Shown: positions 32,831 through 45,009 of the stretch, one piece after another
Position numbering within the stretch: the first letter of the stretch is position 1
Layout: every line of letters begins with the position of its first letter
Source of the DNA: Ampelocalamus luodianensis
Taxonomy: Eukaryota > Streptophyta > Magnoliopsida > Poales > Poaceae
NCBI GenBank assembly: GCA_036346255.1
Contig: CM070620.1
Coordinates: 12,574,671-12,638,670 of the forward strand
Reading direction: 5' to 3'
DNA length: 64,000 nucleotides
The notes under the pieces: generated by a model
What the model saw: the letters and a program-made list of their open reading frames with translations, nothing else
The model's database searches: none
Told to the model about the DNA's origin: nothing
Program-made: the position numbers and the translations under genes

Positions 32831-33861
32831 TCTTCATTGTTTCATATATCGGAGGGAAAAAGAAGTAGAACTACTGTAGGAAAAAGTGGTAAGTCCGCCT
32901 CCACGTTGGGAACCATGGGACAGTACCACCAGGTATCACACGTTGTCACCCCGTTAGATCTCAGCGCATCGGATGGTTGTGGTACCTCCCAAGGATGGTA
33001 AAAATCTCTCGTAATAAACTATTCATTGATTGCATGCACAGCTAGTAATCAAAGAAATTATTGTTGCGAGCATTGAGTCAATGATGCATGAATCTTTCTT
33101 TTTTTTAAAAAAAAAAAACATGCATGAATCGTGAGCGCTACTCATGGACGAAAAACTGATAAAGAAGCTTTGTACTGGGGACGTGTGGAAGAAAATTGTA
33201 TCGCACCTGGTGCAATATAAGCTGTATGGCACCCACTATCAAACAAGGACACGTGGAGGTCATCAATCTCAAAGGATTTCTCTCCAACCTTGTCGGCTTC
33301 TTTCTTCTTAATCGATGCTTTATTCCAGAGAATCTTCTAAGTATCAAATCTAAGCCTTTAATATTAAGATCTACCAAATTAAAAGCTAGATATTTTGTTT
33401 TTTTATAGAATTTTTAGTATATTTCTCTTTTTTATTAACAGCTCTAAAAGAACTATCATAGACTTTTAGTATATGACTAGGGGAATTTCCCAAGTGATTA
33501 CGCGCTAGATATTGTACCATATTATTTTCGTTATATATATCTGATACCTTTGAAAAGTATAATTGTATTTGTTATGCAATTGTATCCGTTGCAGTATCTA
33601 TCTATGATTAATCAACACTGTTATAATCTGATCTCACTGAAATAAATGGTATAGATCTTCTCTTTTTCTCTCGATCAATGAGAGAATTTTTATTATTTTT
33701 TCTGATTTAAGATTTACTGTAATATTTTCTAGACCTCTGGAACGAAGGAGATATATTAAATATCATATGTTCTTTGTAGTATATAAATAACGTCACCGAA
33801 CAAAATTAAGATACAACCAGGGGCGTAGCCAGCCTTCGGCTGGGCCTCAAGCCAGCCCAGC
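32831..33861. other. Intergenic; fragment of a hAT-type end
   Basis: No gene. At 33822-33850 the sequence ggggcgtagccagccttcgg is of the terminal type seen again at 45358 and 47818, and continues after the solo LTR at 34657. Confidence 0.4.
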
Positions 33862-34656
33862 TGATGAGGATCTAATAATCCTTATTTTACTATTTATCTG
33901 TAATTAATATTATGGATAAATATGACGTCATACGACTATTAAGTATACCCCTTATAGTTTTAAGGGGGAAGCCAACCAAGTGGTCATAAGTTCTTCTATG
34001 ACCACCCTTATAGTCTTAAGTCCTTCTACGACTACCACGTGATCGTAAGTTCATCTACGATCACCTCTGGTTGTAAGTCCTTCTACAACCAGTATCTAGT
34101 CATAAGTTTTTCTACGACTACCCCCTGGTCGTAAGTCCTTTTACGACCAGCTCAGTCACAACTACATCGTAGTTAATTGGGTCCACTTGCCTGTAGGCCC
34201 AATTGATTACGGGATCTGAGCAGCCAATATACGCTGTTATTCTCTCGAGTAACTGCATGTAACACACCATTATCTCTGATTAGTAACTGCTAGGCGACGT
34301 GGAGGAGGTTATTACTCCGGTGATTACTACCATTATTACGTCCATCATACGGAATAATGAGACATCTCTTGACCTAGAACGACTATCTCTTCACGTACTA
34401 TAAAAGAACTTCAGTCAAAGATAAATAAAGGGAGGGCGATTGAGACACAATCAGTAGTAGTAGAGGCTTAAGTCTTTTCTACAGATTGTAATCAGCATAC
34501 ACAATACAATACACACATGAGTAGGATTATTATTTTCTCTGAAGAAGACCCAAATCTGTATAAAAATCTCTATGTCTTTTTCTGTCTGTGTGAACAATTA
34601 TGAAGATCTCCCAAATTAAATAATATTTACGTAAGATCGATTCTAAAACACCGACA
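33862..34656 (+). mobile_element. Solo LTR, family L, copy A
   Basis: 795 bp from TGATGAGGATC to CACCGACA (TG...CA), flanked by the perfect 5-bp target duplication CCAGC (33857-33861, 34657-34661). A TATA box (TATAAAAG, 34399-34406) is set 250 bp before the end, as in an LTR U3/R boundary. No internal region, so it arose by LTR-LTR recombination. It interrupts an older hAT-type sequence. Confidence 0.92.
33981..34149 (+). repeat. Array of six mini-palindromes in the LTR U3, copy A
   Basis: Six 24-bp units, each an 8-bp stem, an 8-nt loop (AGTYMWTY) and the complementary 8 bp: 33981 TGGTCATA/TATGACCA, 34011 TAGTCTTA/TACGACTA, 34040 TGATCGTA/TACGATCA, 34068 TGGTTGTA/TACAACCA, 34097 TAGTCATA/TACGACTA, 34126 TGGTCGTA/TACGACCA. 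Four of the six are perfect dyads with different sequences. They lie 250-420 bp upstream of the TATA box. Confidence 0.9.
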
Positions 34657-34661
34657 CCAGC

Positions 34662-35409
34662 CAAAATTGCACAACCCAACTCATCACGTTTCCATTTCTG
34701 TAGAAAACAAGAAGCAATTTTCAGCTGGACCTCGCACGGCAATGGCCCAGCTCCGTCTCTGGATATGTTGGCGCACCTCGACGAGGAATTTGAAAAGGGT
34801 AGGAGAGACCAACCGCGCGCATAGAAGAAAGGACATCGTTCCACTGCCTAAGAGTTAACTTCTCTTTTTATTAGTTAAGATAAGATATTGATCTGAACTG
34901 TCTAAGATGACTTCCGATGGCCGAATGCTTTCACACGAATCCATAGTTATTTCTACCAAGCCAAAAGTTCTTTTGCGCAGTGCTGTTTGTGACTTCGAAG
35001 ATCAAGAGCACAGACGGTGACGCAAATGACTGGACTCACTGGTGATGCCGTTCACGTACTTCCCACTTGGCCAGTTCCCACCGAAGTTGTGGTGCTAGCT
35101 CATATACAAAAACACCTGGGAGCTGGAGGGAGGGAGCGAGAGGGTCCCTAAAACCGATGCAGTCAATCTTGCGATCGAACGGATCATTACATTATTGTTA
35201 GTTTTCAACCACAGGATCTCGCCGCATAATAACAACACTTCGTGATCTCGTGAACCTCGTGCCTCTATTTGTACTACGATTTCATTGTCGTCCGACGTCC
35301 ATGTACCTTCGCCATCCACCTCGGACTCGCACTTGGTTGTGCTATCAATTTTGACGTGGTATTGCCCCATTGGAGGATACGAATAATTACTACTCACGAA
35401 ATGCTAATG
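34662..35409. other. Intergenic, no gene
   Basis: No recognised feature. Open frames at 34530-34844 and 35095-35397 lack domains. Confidence 0.5.
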
Positions 35410-36303
35410 TTAAGCGGAGAAGGGATCTAATTGGTTCAAAACTAGTGGCATGGAATAACTTATTACCACGCATCGCTAGTATAGAACTTATTTAGGAGCA
35501 AGATGAGTTTCGATGGAATTTGTCCTCTAATGGGCAATTCACTGTGAAGTCTCATTACCTCGCACTAATTCATAGTGATGTCCCTAATATAAACAAACGA
35601 CTCTGGAAACTAATGGTACCACTGAAGGTTAAGGTTTTCCTTTGGTATCTCCGCCGGGGAGTGGTGCTAACCAAGGATAATCTAGCAAAACGTAGTTGGC
35701 AAGGTAATCAAGATTGTTGTTTTTGTCAATGTAAGGAAACAATTAAACACCTCTTCTTTGAATGCCATTTTGCCCGCTCAGTTTGGACTATCATACATGT
35801 GGCGAGTGGGATTAGACCTCCTCATCATGTTTCTCACATGTTTTCTGGTTGGCTTACGGGAGTCCAGAAGGATTTACAACTATATGTCCTGTTAGGGGCG
35901 GCTGCTACTTGTTGGTCGCTTTAGTTGTGCAGGAATGATATGGTTTTTGATAGCAGAAAAGTTATTTTTTCTCCTTTGCAGGTGGTTTTTTTCATTATCC
36001 ATTGGCTGCATACCTGGGTTATACTACAGAAGCCGGGTTTGCGGGATTTGGTTATTGCGGGGTGTCTACACTTGGAGCAGGTGGTCAGAGAGTGTTTTAC
36101 CCAGGGACATGGGTGACGATCTAGTCTCAGGATTGATGGTCCTTGATTCTTTCTTTACTGCTTTTGCTTTTAAATTATGAGTGTTATGTGTTTTGGCTAT
36201 GTGCATCCTAGTTATGCAGAGACCGGAAGTGCTCTTAATATGGTTGTATCACCTTGATGTAATTGACTGAGTTCAATAAAAGCTTCCATTATAAAAAAAA
36301 AAA
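35410..36303 (+). mobile_element. LINE (L1-type) 3' end, 5'-truncated
   Basis: Encodes the C-terminal zf-RVT region (PF13966) that follows reverse transcriptase in plant LINEs: FRWNLSSNGQFTVKS, LWKLMVPLKVKVFLWYL, then CCFCQCKETIKHLFFEC as the zinc-binding core, then LCRNDMVF. Stops lie in frame at about 35491 (TAG before EQDEFRW) and at 35922, where the context suggests a Trp codon became TAG. The 3' end has an AATAAA signal (36276) and an A-rich tail (36291-36302). The reverse transcriptase is missing, as usual for 5'-truncated LINE copies. No target duplication found. Confidence 0.85.
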
Positions 36304-36888
36304 TCTCAAAAGCGGCGCTCTTTAAAGGTTAAAAGATCCATGCAACTTTTCGGTTTTACGAAAGGTACGTACTACCCTTCTCTACACTTCATTCTGCACG
36401 CGCTGGCTTCTCATTGCACTATATCGTGTCAACTAGCTAGAAAAGTCAGAAGAGTATAATAAATTAGCGCACTAGATCATTAACCATGCAGCAGCGGTCT
36501 GCACATCATTGTATCTTATACAGGTGTCAGGTGATGCCCACTGCCAGCAATTGTCTGCTCTTATACGCATGCTAGTTATACTTCTTGATCCAGTGTTTAT
36601 GTCTTCAGACGTCTCCAATGATTGATAAACTCTACCAAAGAAAAACTACCGATGGCTGCTATCTAGAAGCATTAGAAACGGGCAAATTAGAGGTACAGCT
36701 CAGAAGCCCAGAGCAGGAAAGCTCAGTACTTAAAAAATTAAAGTGTGTTTTTGCTGCGATGGCATTGCGTAAAGCTAGCACCGGGGCAAGCAGAGTTCAA
36801 ATGAGGCGGGGCAAGGGCGAATTTCATGGTCAAGAGTCACTTCACCTTGACCAGCTGACTTGAAGTTGTGAGCTGCCGCATGCAAAGT
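36304..36888. other. Intergenic, no gene
   Basis: Nothing recognised; a 92-codon frame at 36585 has no domain. Confidence 0.5.
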
Positions 36889-39800
36889 TGTAATACTCTA
36901 ATTTTCGTTTTTTTATTTTCAAAATAAAAAGAATTAGTTGAATTCTTCTTGAAATAATTAAAGCTTAATTTAAAATTTTAGAAATTAAAATAATTTAATA
37001 TGAATAAATCAAACTTCAATTAACTTCAAAACCGATTTATTTGATTTTCTGGTTTTCTAAGTTCTGTGTTATTTCTTGGAGTTCTGTTTAATTTTTTTCT
37101 TTCCCAATTTTTTTTTCCTTTGTTGTAAAATTTAATTTAAATTAATTATTTAAAAAGAGTTGGATTTCTTCTAGACTTTCTGCAATTATTTAATTCAAGT
37201 TCGGAATTCAAATTCAAATTACAATTCTCAATTCAAATCTCATTTCTAAATCCAAAATTCAAATTTCATAATTTGAATTTGTTTCCGCGAATTATCCTTG
37301 GGCCGAGACCAATTCTTTTTCTTCGGCCTATTTTCTTTTCCCTTTTTCTTTCTTTCTTTTTCCTTCCTTTCTTTTTCTTTTCCTTCTTTCTTCTCTGTTT
37401 GGCTCTGTTTATCTTCTTGACCACGCTGCCTCCCAGTCATGGTCACCACTGGCGCCGCCCGCGCCACCCCGACCTCGCCGCCCCGGTCCCGGCACCTCAC
37501 CTCCCCTTGCCCCTGCGCACGCCCAGCCCGCACCCGAGCCACCGCCTTGCACTGCCATCCATGCCGTCGCGCACAATGCGTCATTTCCACTTCCGTCATA
37601 GGCATCACAACCCCACTACCGTCGCCCACGTCGTGCCATCATCAATTGCTTGCCATCAACACCCTCGCAATCAAATTTTGTCGTTTCCCATCGTCGTTCA
37701 TTATCATATGAAACTGTCACCCATTTCTCGCGAGCGTTCCCCGTCGATTCGAGTACTACCTCCGCCCTATAAAGGGAGCACCGCTTGTTCCTTGTTCCCC
37801 TCTTCGATTTGCCTCAAACCAAAGCATCTATCTTCCCTCCGTATGACCGAAACGCGCGACACCATTTGCCTTCTTCCTCAAGTCTGACCACGTTTCCTTC
37901 GCCTCGATCTACTTCCCCGGTGGGTTCCAAGCCAAGTGAACCGCGCCACGTCATGTTCCTGGTCATTTTCTACCCATCCTCCACCTCAATTTGGTTTCTC
38001 TCGTCACTGGAGCATGTCGCCACCACCACTCCTTCATCCCCATCGCCGCGCCACCTCGGCCACCCCCGCGCCACCCTGACCCCGCCGGCAGCTTCCCCTT
38101 GCCACTGCTGAGCTGGTGCTCGCGCCACCCCTCGCTGGCCGCGTCGGAGCACCGCCGCCTCCGCGCGCCCGTGCACCTATACCGCCGCCGCCCTTGCCGC
38201 CATCACCACGGAGCTGCCCTGGCCACGCTCCCACCACCCGGAGGACCACCACCTCGCTGTCGTTCCATTTTCTCGGTCGCCTCGCCCTCCCGAGTCGCTG
38301 CTCGTCGACGCCGCTTGCGCCCCTACTCTACTTCTCCTCTCTTTCTTCTTCATTTTCTTTCTTTATCTCACTTACAAATGGGGCCAGTTGTCAACATTTT
38401 TATTTTAATCTCTTATTTCTGAAAAGGAATATTATCTGGAATATTCCCCCTTTCTCTTTTTCTAGGAATTTAATTTCCGGCAAAACTTTCGGGTGTCCCT
38501 TCTCTTTCATACGAACTCCGATTCAATTGATTTTTCTTCCTAAATTTATATAAATTCATAATATCTTTATTGGTACTAATTTTGTAATTTTTATCGCCGA
38601 CACCAGTTTGGACCAACCAGACGCAACAGTGACCTCAACCTTTAGTGAAGGTGAGTCTCCTTTGAACATTTTGTACCTATATTTTTTAAATATTATTTTC
38701 AAATTTAAAGTGTTACACATTGCTATTTCACATAAAATGATGAGTTCAAATTGTAGGTTGTTAGTTAAACCTAAAATTGTTAATGTCTTCCTTTGATAAT
38801 TGTTATCATATACCTTCTAACCCTAGCATAGTAACTCCGCAATATTGACTACAACATTGTGGAATAGTTAAACACGGTCGAGTTGCTTAGACATGTTTTT
38901 CAGTCTTGATCAACCTTTGGGGAGGAAAACCATTATTATTCGTTATGCTTTAGTTTGAAAAATGTGTGACATTAGGTAATATTAGTATTTAGAAAATAAA
39001 ATAAAATAGTGGAAAATTGTTTAGACTAGGGTGAGTGGCATGTGTTTTGACTGTCTCGCCCCGGTCGATTAAGGACTAATGCTTGTGTCTATTCAAACTG
39101 AGCAATACCATACAACCACATGTCCTAAATGAGAAGGACCTGACTGAATAATTTACTAAGTCCACACATTTAGCCCGTAGGTTGTAGATGGTAGGAGTTA
39201 CCTGGGTAGTTCAGATGATAGTAATTGACGTCCATGAATGTTGGGGTTTACGTCGGGCGATGGTAATTGACGTCCATGTCCATGCAGGTTATCCCCCTCA
39301 ACGGTGAGCTCTGGGTCGATGATAAATGACGTTCATGACTTGGGGTTAAGCTCACCGGATGGGCTAATATGAGAATAAAGTATTGTAAAAGTCTTGTGAT
39401 AATCACTTTGTCGCACACCTTTGGAAGTGTGTGAAGCAGACAATATAAGTTGATTATCTTGTATGAGTCAAGCCGTATAACTTTTATAGAGTGTAAAACT
39501 ATTAGAATAGCCAAGCCCACGGTCAAGGGCGGGCAAGGTGCATTTTTACATGGTAGATTTTAGTTTTGTTTTCAAAGAATTATTTTGGGAATCTGGGAGT
39601 AGTTGGAACTCTTGGATTGTTGTTCTAGCACTAGAGCTAGTTGGGAAGTCAGAGCCCTACTCATAAAAACTTGGCAGATAGAGCCTCAATACTAGTAAGT
39701 GGTAGTTAGAACCTTCACTACAGAATTAAATTATTTTAATTATTTACTCTTTGTTTGTCAAATGTGCTTCATGAAAAATGTTTAAACATAAAATGTTATT

Positions 39801-39930
39801 TTGTGCAAAAGAACCCAATAAGCCCAATTATTAAAGCTATGCATATGCATATTTTTAAAAACTTGTGGAGTACTCTATCAAAGCCACATACGAAGTAGTC
39901 GTAGTCCTATTCTATGTCATCGAAGGCTTC
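36889..39930 (+). mobile_element. Gypsy-like LTR, left arm of a palindrome
   Basis: Starts TGTAATACTC, matching the TGTAACATTCC start of the right arm. A 5' AT-rich part leads to a GC-rich block of degenerate repeats (37430-38300) and then the conserved module 38640-39900. The 3' end is truncated in a segment (caaagccacatacgaagtag) typical of the 3' part of large grass LTRs. No coding potential beyond low-complexity frames. Confidence 0.7.
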
Positions 39931-40956
39931 TGAGATTTAATTTTGAGTGTAGCTTTAATAAAGTACTCCACGAGTTTTGAAAAAAAAATATGCACATGCA
40001 TAGCTTTAACAATTGGGCTTATAGGGTTCATTTGCACAAAGTAATATTTTATATTTAAACATTTTTTTATAAAGCACATTTGATAAACGTTGTTTCAATG
40101 ATTAAATTAAATTGATTGTCTAGTGAAAATTCTAGCTACCAATTATTAGTATTGAGGCTCTAACCGTCAAGTTTTCATGAGTAGGGCTTTAGCTACCCAA
40201 ACGGCTCTAACTGCCAGAATAACAATACAAGAGTTCCAACTACTCCCAGATTCCCAAATAATTCTTTCAAAACAAAACAAAAGTCTACCATGTGTGAGCA
40301 CACCTTGCCCGTCCTTGACCGTGCATGGGCACGGCTATTCGAATAGTTTTATACTCTACAGAGGTTGTACATCTTGACCCATACGAGATAATCGACTTAT
40401 AATATCGGCCATGACATACTTCCTCAGGCGTGAAACTAAGCGATTATCATAGGGATTTTACAATACTTTATCCTAACATTAACTCGTCCGATGAGCTTAA
40501 GCCCAACTCATGGATATTATTTACCATCAACCCGGAGCTCACCATTGTGGGGGATAACCTGTCCGGATATGGACGTTAATTACCATTGCCCAACGCAAGC
40601 CCCGACGACATGGATGTCAATTACCATCGTCTACGACTGCACTACTCAGGTAACTCCTACCATCTACAGCCTGCGGACTAAATGTCTGGACTTAGTAAAT
40701 TAATCAGCCAGGTCCTTCCTATTTAGAACATGTGGTTGTATGGTATTGCTCGGTTTGAATAGACACAAGTGTAGGTCCTTAATCGACCAAGGCGAGACGG
40801 TCAAAACTCATGCCACTCGCCCTAGTCTAAATAATTTTCCACCATTTTATTTTATTTTCTAAACAACTGACATTACCTAATGTCATACATTTTCCAAACT
40901 ATAGCATAAAGTGTAATCATGGTTCCCCCAAAAGGTCGATCAAGGTTGAAAAAAGT

Positions 40957-41759
40957 TGACGAGGATCTAATAATCTTCAATTAATTAAATTATTTATCTG
41001 TAATTATTATTATAGATAGCAATATTTTCATGTTATTCATAAGGATACCCCTTATCATTAATAAGAGGGAAACTTAGCCAAGTGGTTATAAACCATTTTA
41101 CGACCACTCTATATGATTGTAAGTTCTCCTACGACTATCTAGTGGTCGTAAAATTTCCTCCGACCACCTCATAATTGTAAGCCTTACTACGATCACTTTA
41201 TGGTCATAAGCTTTACTGCGACCAGCTCAACTACGACCACCCTATGGTCAACAAAGCCTACAGACATGTGGGTCTAATCGACCAGATACACTTATGCGTT
41301 GTGTTTAATACACATAATAGTTAATATGTGCTATTATTCTCCGAGATAACTGCACCTCTTAAACCTCTGTCTCTGACATAACTGCAAGGCGACGTAGGAG
41401 GGTTAGTCTCTGACAATAACAACACTAAATATGCGCATTTCATCAAACGGTGAGACGTCTCTTGACACGGGACATCACCACCCCTTTACGCGCTATATAA
41501 GGAGTAAAACCGGTGGATAGAGGACAACGAACACAAAACAAGTAGCGACAGGATTAGCAGACAGAAGTCATTAAGCCCTTGTTCTAGTGATTTCTTTCCT
41601 GTTATAAAGTATATTCAATACAACAACACAGGAGTAGGATTATTATTCTCTCAGGAGAAGGTCTGAACCTGTATAAAATCTCTGTGTCCTTTTCTGTGTG
41701 ATTTTGCTCTAGGAGAGCCCCCAACATTCATTCATAAGATCGATACTAAACCATCGATA
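40957..41759 (+). mobile_element. Solo LTR, family L, copy B (older)
   Basis: About 803 bp, TGACGAGGATC... to ...CATCGATA, clearly related to copies A and C. TATA box TATATAA at 41494-41500. The terminal CA has become TA and no target duplication remains. Comparison with the left palindrome arm places the insertion at the ...gaaaaa/catgtc... junction. Confidence 0.8.
41083..41245 (+). repeat. Mini-palindrome array, copy B
   Basis: Five recognisable units (starting 41083: TGGTTATA/TACGACCA; then TGATTGTA/TACGACTA; TGGTCGTA/TCCGACCA; TAATTGTA/TACGATCA; TGGTCATA/TGCGACCA). Nearly all dyads are broken by one or two mismatches, in contrast to copy A. Confidence 0.75.
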
Positions 41760-42480
41760 CATGTCTAAACAATTCTATTGTGTTTAACTATTCCACAATG
41801 TTATAATCAATATTACAAAATTAATATGCTAGGGTTACAAAGGTATAAGGATAACAATTATCAAAGGAAGATATTAACAATTTTAGGTTTATCTAACAAT
41901 CTACAATTTGAACTTACCATTTTATATGAAATAACAATGCGTAATACTTTAAAATTGAAAATATAATTTAAAAATCATAGGTACAAAATGTTCAAAGGAA
42001 ACTCGCCTTTGTCGTAGGTTGAGGTTGCTACATCCGAGTGGTCCAAACTGGTGTCGGCGTTGTCAGACTCTACACGCGCGAATATAGACAAAATAAATAA
42101 CATAAAAACAAATAAATTCTTAAAATTATAAAATTAGTACCAATAGATAGATTATTAATTTAGATGAATTTAAGAACAAGAATCGACTGATTTGGGGTTC
42201 GTATGGAGGAGAACGAACTTCCAAAAGTTTATCGGAATTGAAAATTCCTAAAATTGACTCGATGAGTATGGCACATGGGGCCCAAGTGTTATTGAGAGAG
42301 AGAGAGAGGTAGAAAGGGGATAGAGTATGTCATGTGGGTGACTAATGTCATTGACTCAATGAGCAATACTCACAAAACAGAGCAAAGTAGAGGAGGCGTT
42401 GGCGGCACGGGAGTGGCGGCGGCGATTGTCGGTGCGGGAGCGGCCGATGACCCCAAAAAAATGGAACCCAAATGGGGTTC

Positions 42481-43212
42481 TGTCGGTGTTTTAGAACCGA
42501 TCTTACGTAAAGATTGTTTGATTCGGGGGGTCTCCACAATTGATCACGCAGACGAAAGAGACACAGGGATTTTTATACAGGTTCGGGCCTTCTCCAGTGA
42601 GAATTATAACCCTACTCCTGTGTATCTTGTATTGGGTATCTGGATTACAATCAGCTGAGGGTCTTACTAATTGTCTTCCAAAAAGGCATCTCCCTCCTAT
42701 CTCTAAAAGACACCTATTTATACTATGCAGTGGTGGCTGTTGTCATTCCAGGCTAATTAGTCGCTCGTTATTGTGTAATAATGAAAGTAATTACCGAAAT
42801 AGTATGGTTATCAGTCAGAGATAGTGGAGCATTTTCTGTAGTTATATCAAACATAACTACGTATTTTGACTGCTTGGATCTTCACCATTAAATGGGCCTT
42901 CTGACGGGTGGACCCAGTTAGTCGTGAAGAATTCGTAGTAGACCTAGTCATAGCAGGACTTACGACTAGAGGGGTAGTCGTAGGAAGACTTACGACTGGG
43001 TACTGGTCGTAGAAAAACTTACGACCGGACGTAATCGTAGCAGGACTTACGATTACACTATAGTCGTAGAAACGCTTACGACTAAGGGTAGTCGTAGAAG
43101 AACTTACGACTTCATGATTTGTTCTTTCCTTATGATATTAAGGGGTATACCATGTGACGTCATATTTCATTATTATGGAATAATAAAATGAGGATTATTT
43201 AGATCCTCATCA
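42481..43212 (-). mobile_element. Solo LTR, family L, copy C
   Basis: 732 bp; on the minus strand it begins TGATGAGGATC and ends ACACCGACA, flanked by the perfect target duplication GGTTC (42476-42480, 43213-43217). TATAAATAGG lies on the minus strand near 42722-42711. No internal region. Confidence 0.92.
42945..43112 (-). repeat. Mini-palindrome array, copy C
   Basis: Six units on the + strand at 42945, 42975, 43004, 43032, 43061 and 43089, e.g. TAATCGTA/TACGATTA (43032) and TAGTCGTA/TACGACTA (43061), with 8-nt loops. Read on the minus strand, most loops fit the copy A consensus. Stem sequences again differ between units while dyads stay perfect or one base off. Confidence 0.88.
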
Positions 43213-44369
43213 GGTTCCCTACCTACAAGCATGAGGAAAGTGCCGGGGGGTTTAGGGTGGCTCGAGGGCGGCGGGTCGATGGCACCGGTGGTGGTGAAGA
43301 AGGCGGCGGTGGCGGCGGCTTGGTCCGGGGATGATGTGGCCGAGAGGAGGTGTGGGATGGGTAGAAGAAGACTGGGAACACGACAAGATGCAGACATGCA
43401 AATGGCAAGGATCTCACCGGAGAAGGAGATCGGGCGACGGTGGACTTTAGGCCTAAATGGAGGAAACGATGAAATCCGGCGATGATCTGCAACCAAATTT
43501 GAAATTGATTGAGGGGAAACGATCATGGAGCATGGGAACACAATGTGGCGTGGTTAAAACATCAAGATTCTCACCAGAGCGATGGGAGCACAAGAGTGGG
43601 TGGCGGCCGACGCTCGGGAAGACGGCGAATTCGACATCAACAGAGCTTCGGTGGCTATGGGGTTTAGAGGAGATGTGAAAGGGGTGGAAGAGGTGCTGGG
43701 GCTTCAATTTATAGGCTCAGACGAAGTTTGAATCGACGCAGCCGCAAGCGTGATCGACGGCGATGTTCCTGCCTGGTTTTGGAAACTACCGAAACGACAA
43801 TGCACTGATGATGAATTGCGGTAACGAAGGCATTGACGAGCGTGGTGATAGCGGGACTTGACGACGACGTGGACGCGCGCAGAGGCATGACGTGGTTGAC
43901 GTGGCCAGGACACGTGCGGGTGACACGGGGCACACACGGGCGGCGCGGCGGGTGCGGCTCGACGTGACTTGTGGTGGCTCAGGCCGGCATAGGTACGGCA
44001 TGGCGTAGCCGGCCACGGCTCGGGTGCGAGCGACCATAGGCGAGCGACACGGGCACGGCTCGGTGCAAGTACAGAGCAAGTAGAGCAATGACAAGGAGGA
44101 AAGAAAGAAAGAAAGAAAGGAAGAAGAAAGAAGGAAAAAGGAAAAAAGAAATGGCCAAGTGGTTTTGCGGGAAAAATCAAATTACAAAGTTTGAATTTGG
44201 ATTTTTGCGACATGTTTTGAATTGAGATGATGGAATTTGGATTTGAATTTCGGATTTGGAATTTAAATGAATGCAAAAACTCAAAAAAAAAAAGACCAAC
44301 ACTTTGAATTAATTAATTTGAAATAAATTTTTGAAAAAGGCAAAATTTGGAATGTTACATTTTGAGAGG

Positions 44370-44650
44370 GTAAAAGTAGACACACTCAACTCACACTTTA
44401 CTTACACCACCACACGCACACACACATGTGCGCGTCTCCTTACACACGTTGAGAATTTTGCAGAGCCGCCGAGGCCTTACGAACGTGGACGCATGCTTTC
44501 CCACTAAACACTCACGCGTGTGTACCGTATTCAGGGTGAGGCTCGCTAGTGCGATCATCTGGGATCAAACCCGGACGTGCTGGGCGCACAACCTCGCTCC
44601 TCGTTCAGTGTACCGTTTGAGTCCTGGGGAAGACATTATATCGAGACCAA
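44370..44650 (-). other. Possible SINE-like unit
   Basis: On the minus strand a B-box-like GGTTTGATCCC (about 44574-44564) is followed by GT-rich sequence with tgtgtgtgtgcg, as in some grass SINEs. No A box of good fit and no target duplication. The remainder to 45010 has no gene. Confidence 0.25.
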
Positions 44651-45009
44651 CAACTGATAATGCCTTTGATTCAGCCCTAACATTGGCATCATAGCGAGTA
44701 GTAAGTAACTTGCACGGTTGCACCCATATATTCCACAGGAGAAATGAGCTGAATCTTACGCTACTGATCGTCGCATTGGCACCTTTTCTTCCCAGCTAGA
44801 TCTGGACGGCGTCCGGCCTAGCTAGATACACAGGATCAGGAAATTTGCCCCCCCGGATCGCAATTTCAGACCACCTGTTGCTCCCCATGCGGCCATCTTA
44901 CGGCAATGCTTGCCCCCACACTGCAAGTGCACGCAAGAGCCATCCGAACCGAGCCAAGCCTTCCCTCTGCCAAAGAACCAAAGAGCCCGAGACGCCGCAA
45001 AGCTGCAGC

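Larger units (their letters stand above)
39957..44359 (-). mobile_element. Gypsy-like LTR, right arm of a palindrome, with nested insertions
   Basis: Reverse complement of the left arm. Landmarks: 38647-38850 matches 41780-42040, and 38994-39057 matches 40798-40861. Two solo LTRs of family L (40957-41759, 42481-43212) interrupt it; removing them gives about 2.9 kb, close to the 3.0-kb left arm. Starts on the minus strand at 44359. Confidence 0.7.

Noticed and set aside
33981..34149. Regularly spaced palindromic repeats resembling a CRISPR array
   Set aside because: The genome is plant nuclear, the units vary in stem sequence, spacers are only a few bases, and the array sits in a defined LTR.
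40950..41765. Exact target duplication for solo LTR copy B
   Set aside because: Flanks aaagt and catgt do not match; the site has decayed, so the insertion is inferred only from the palindrome partner arm.
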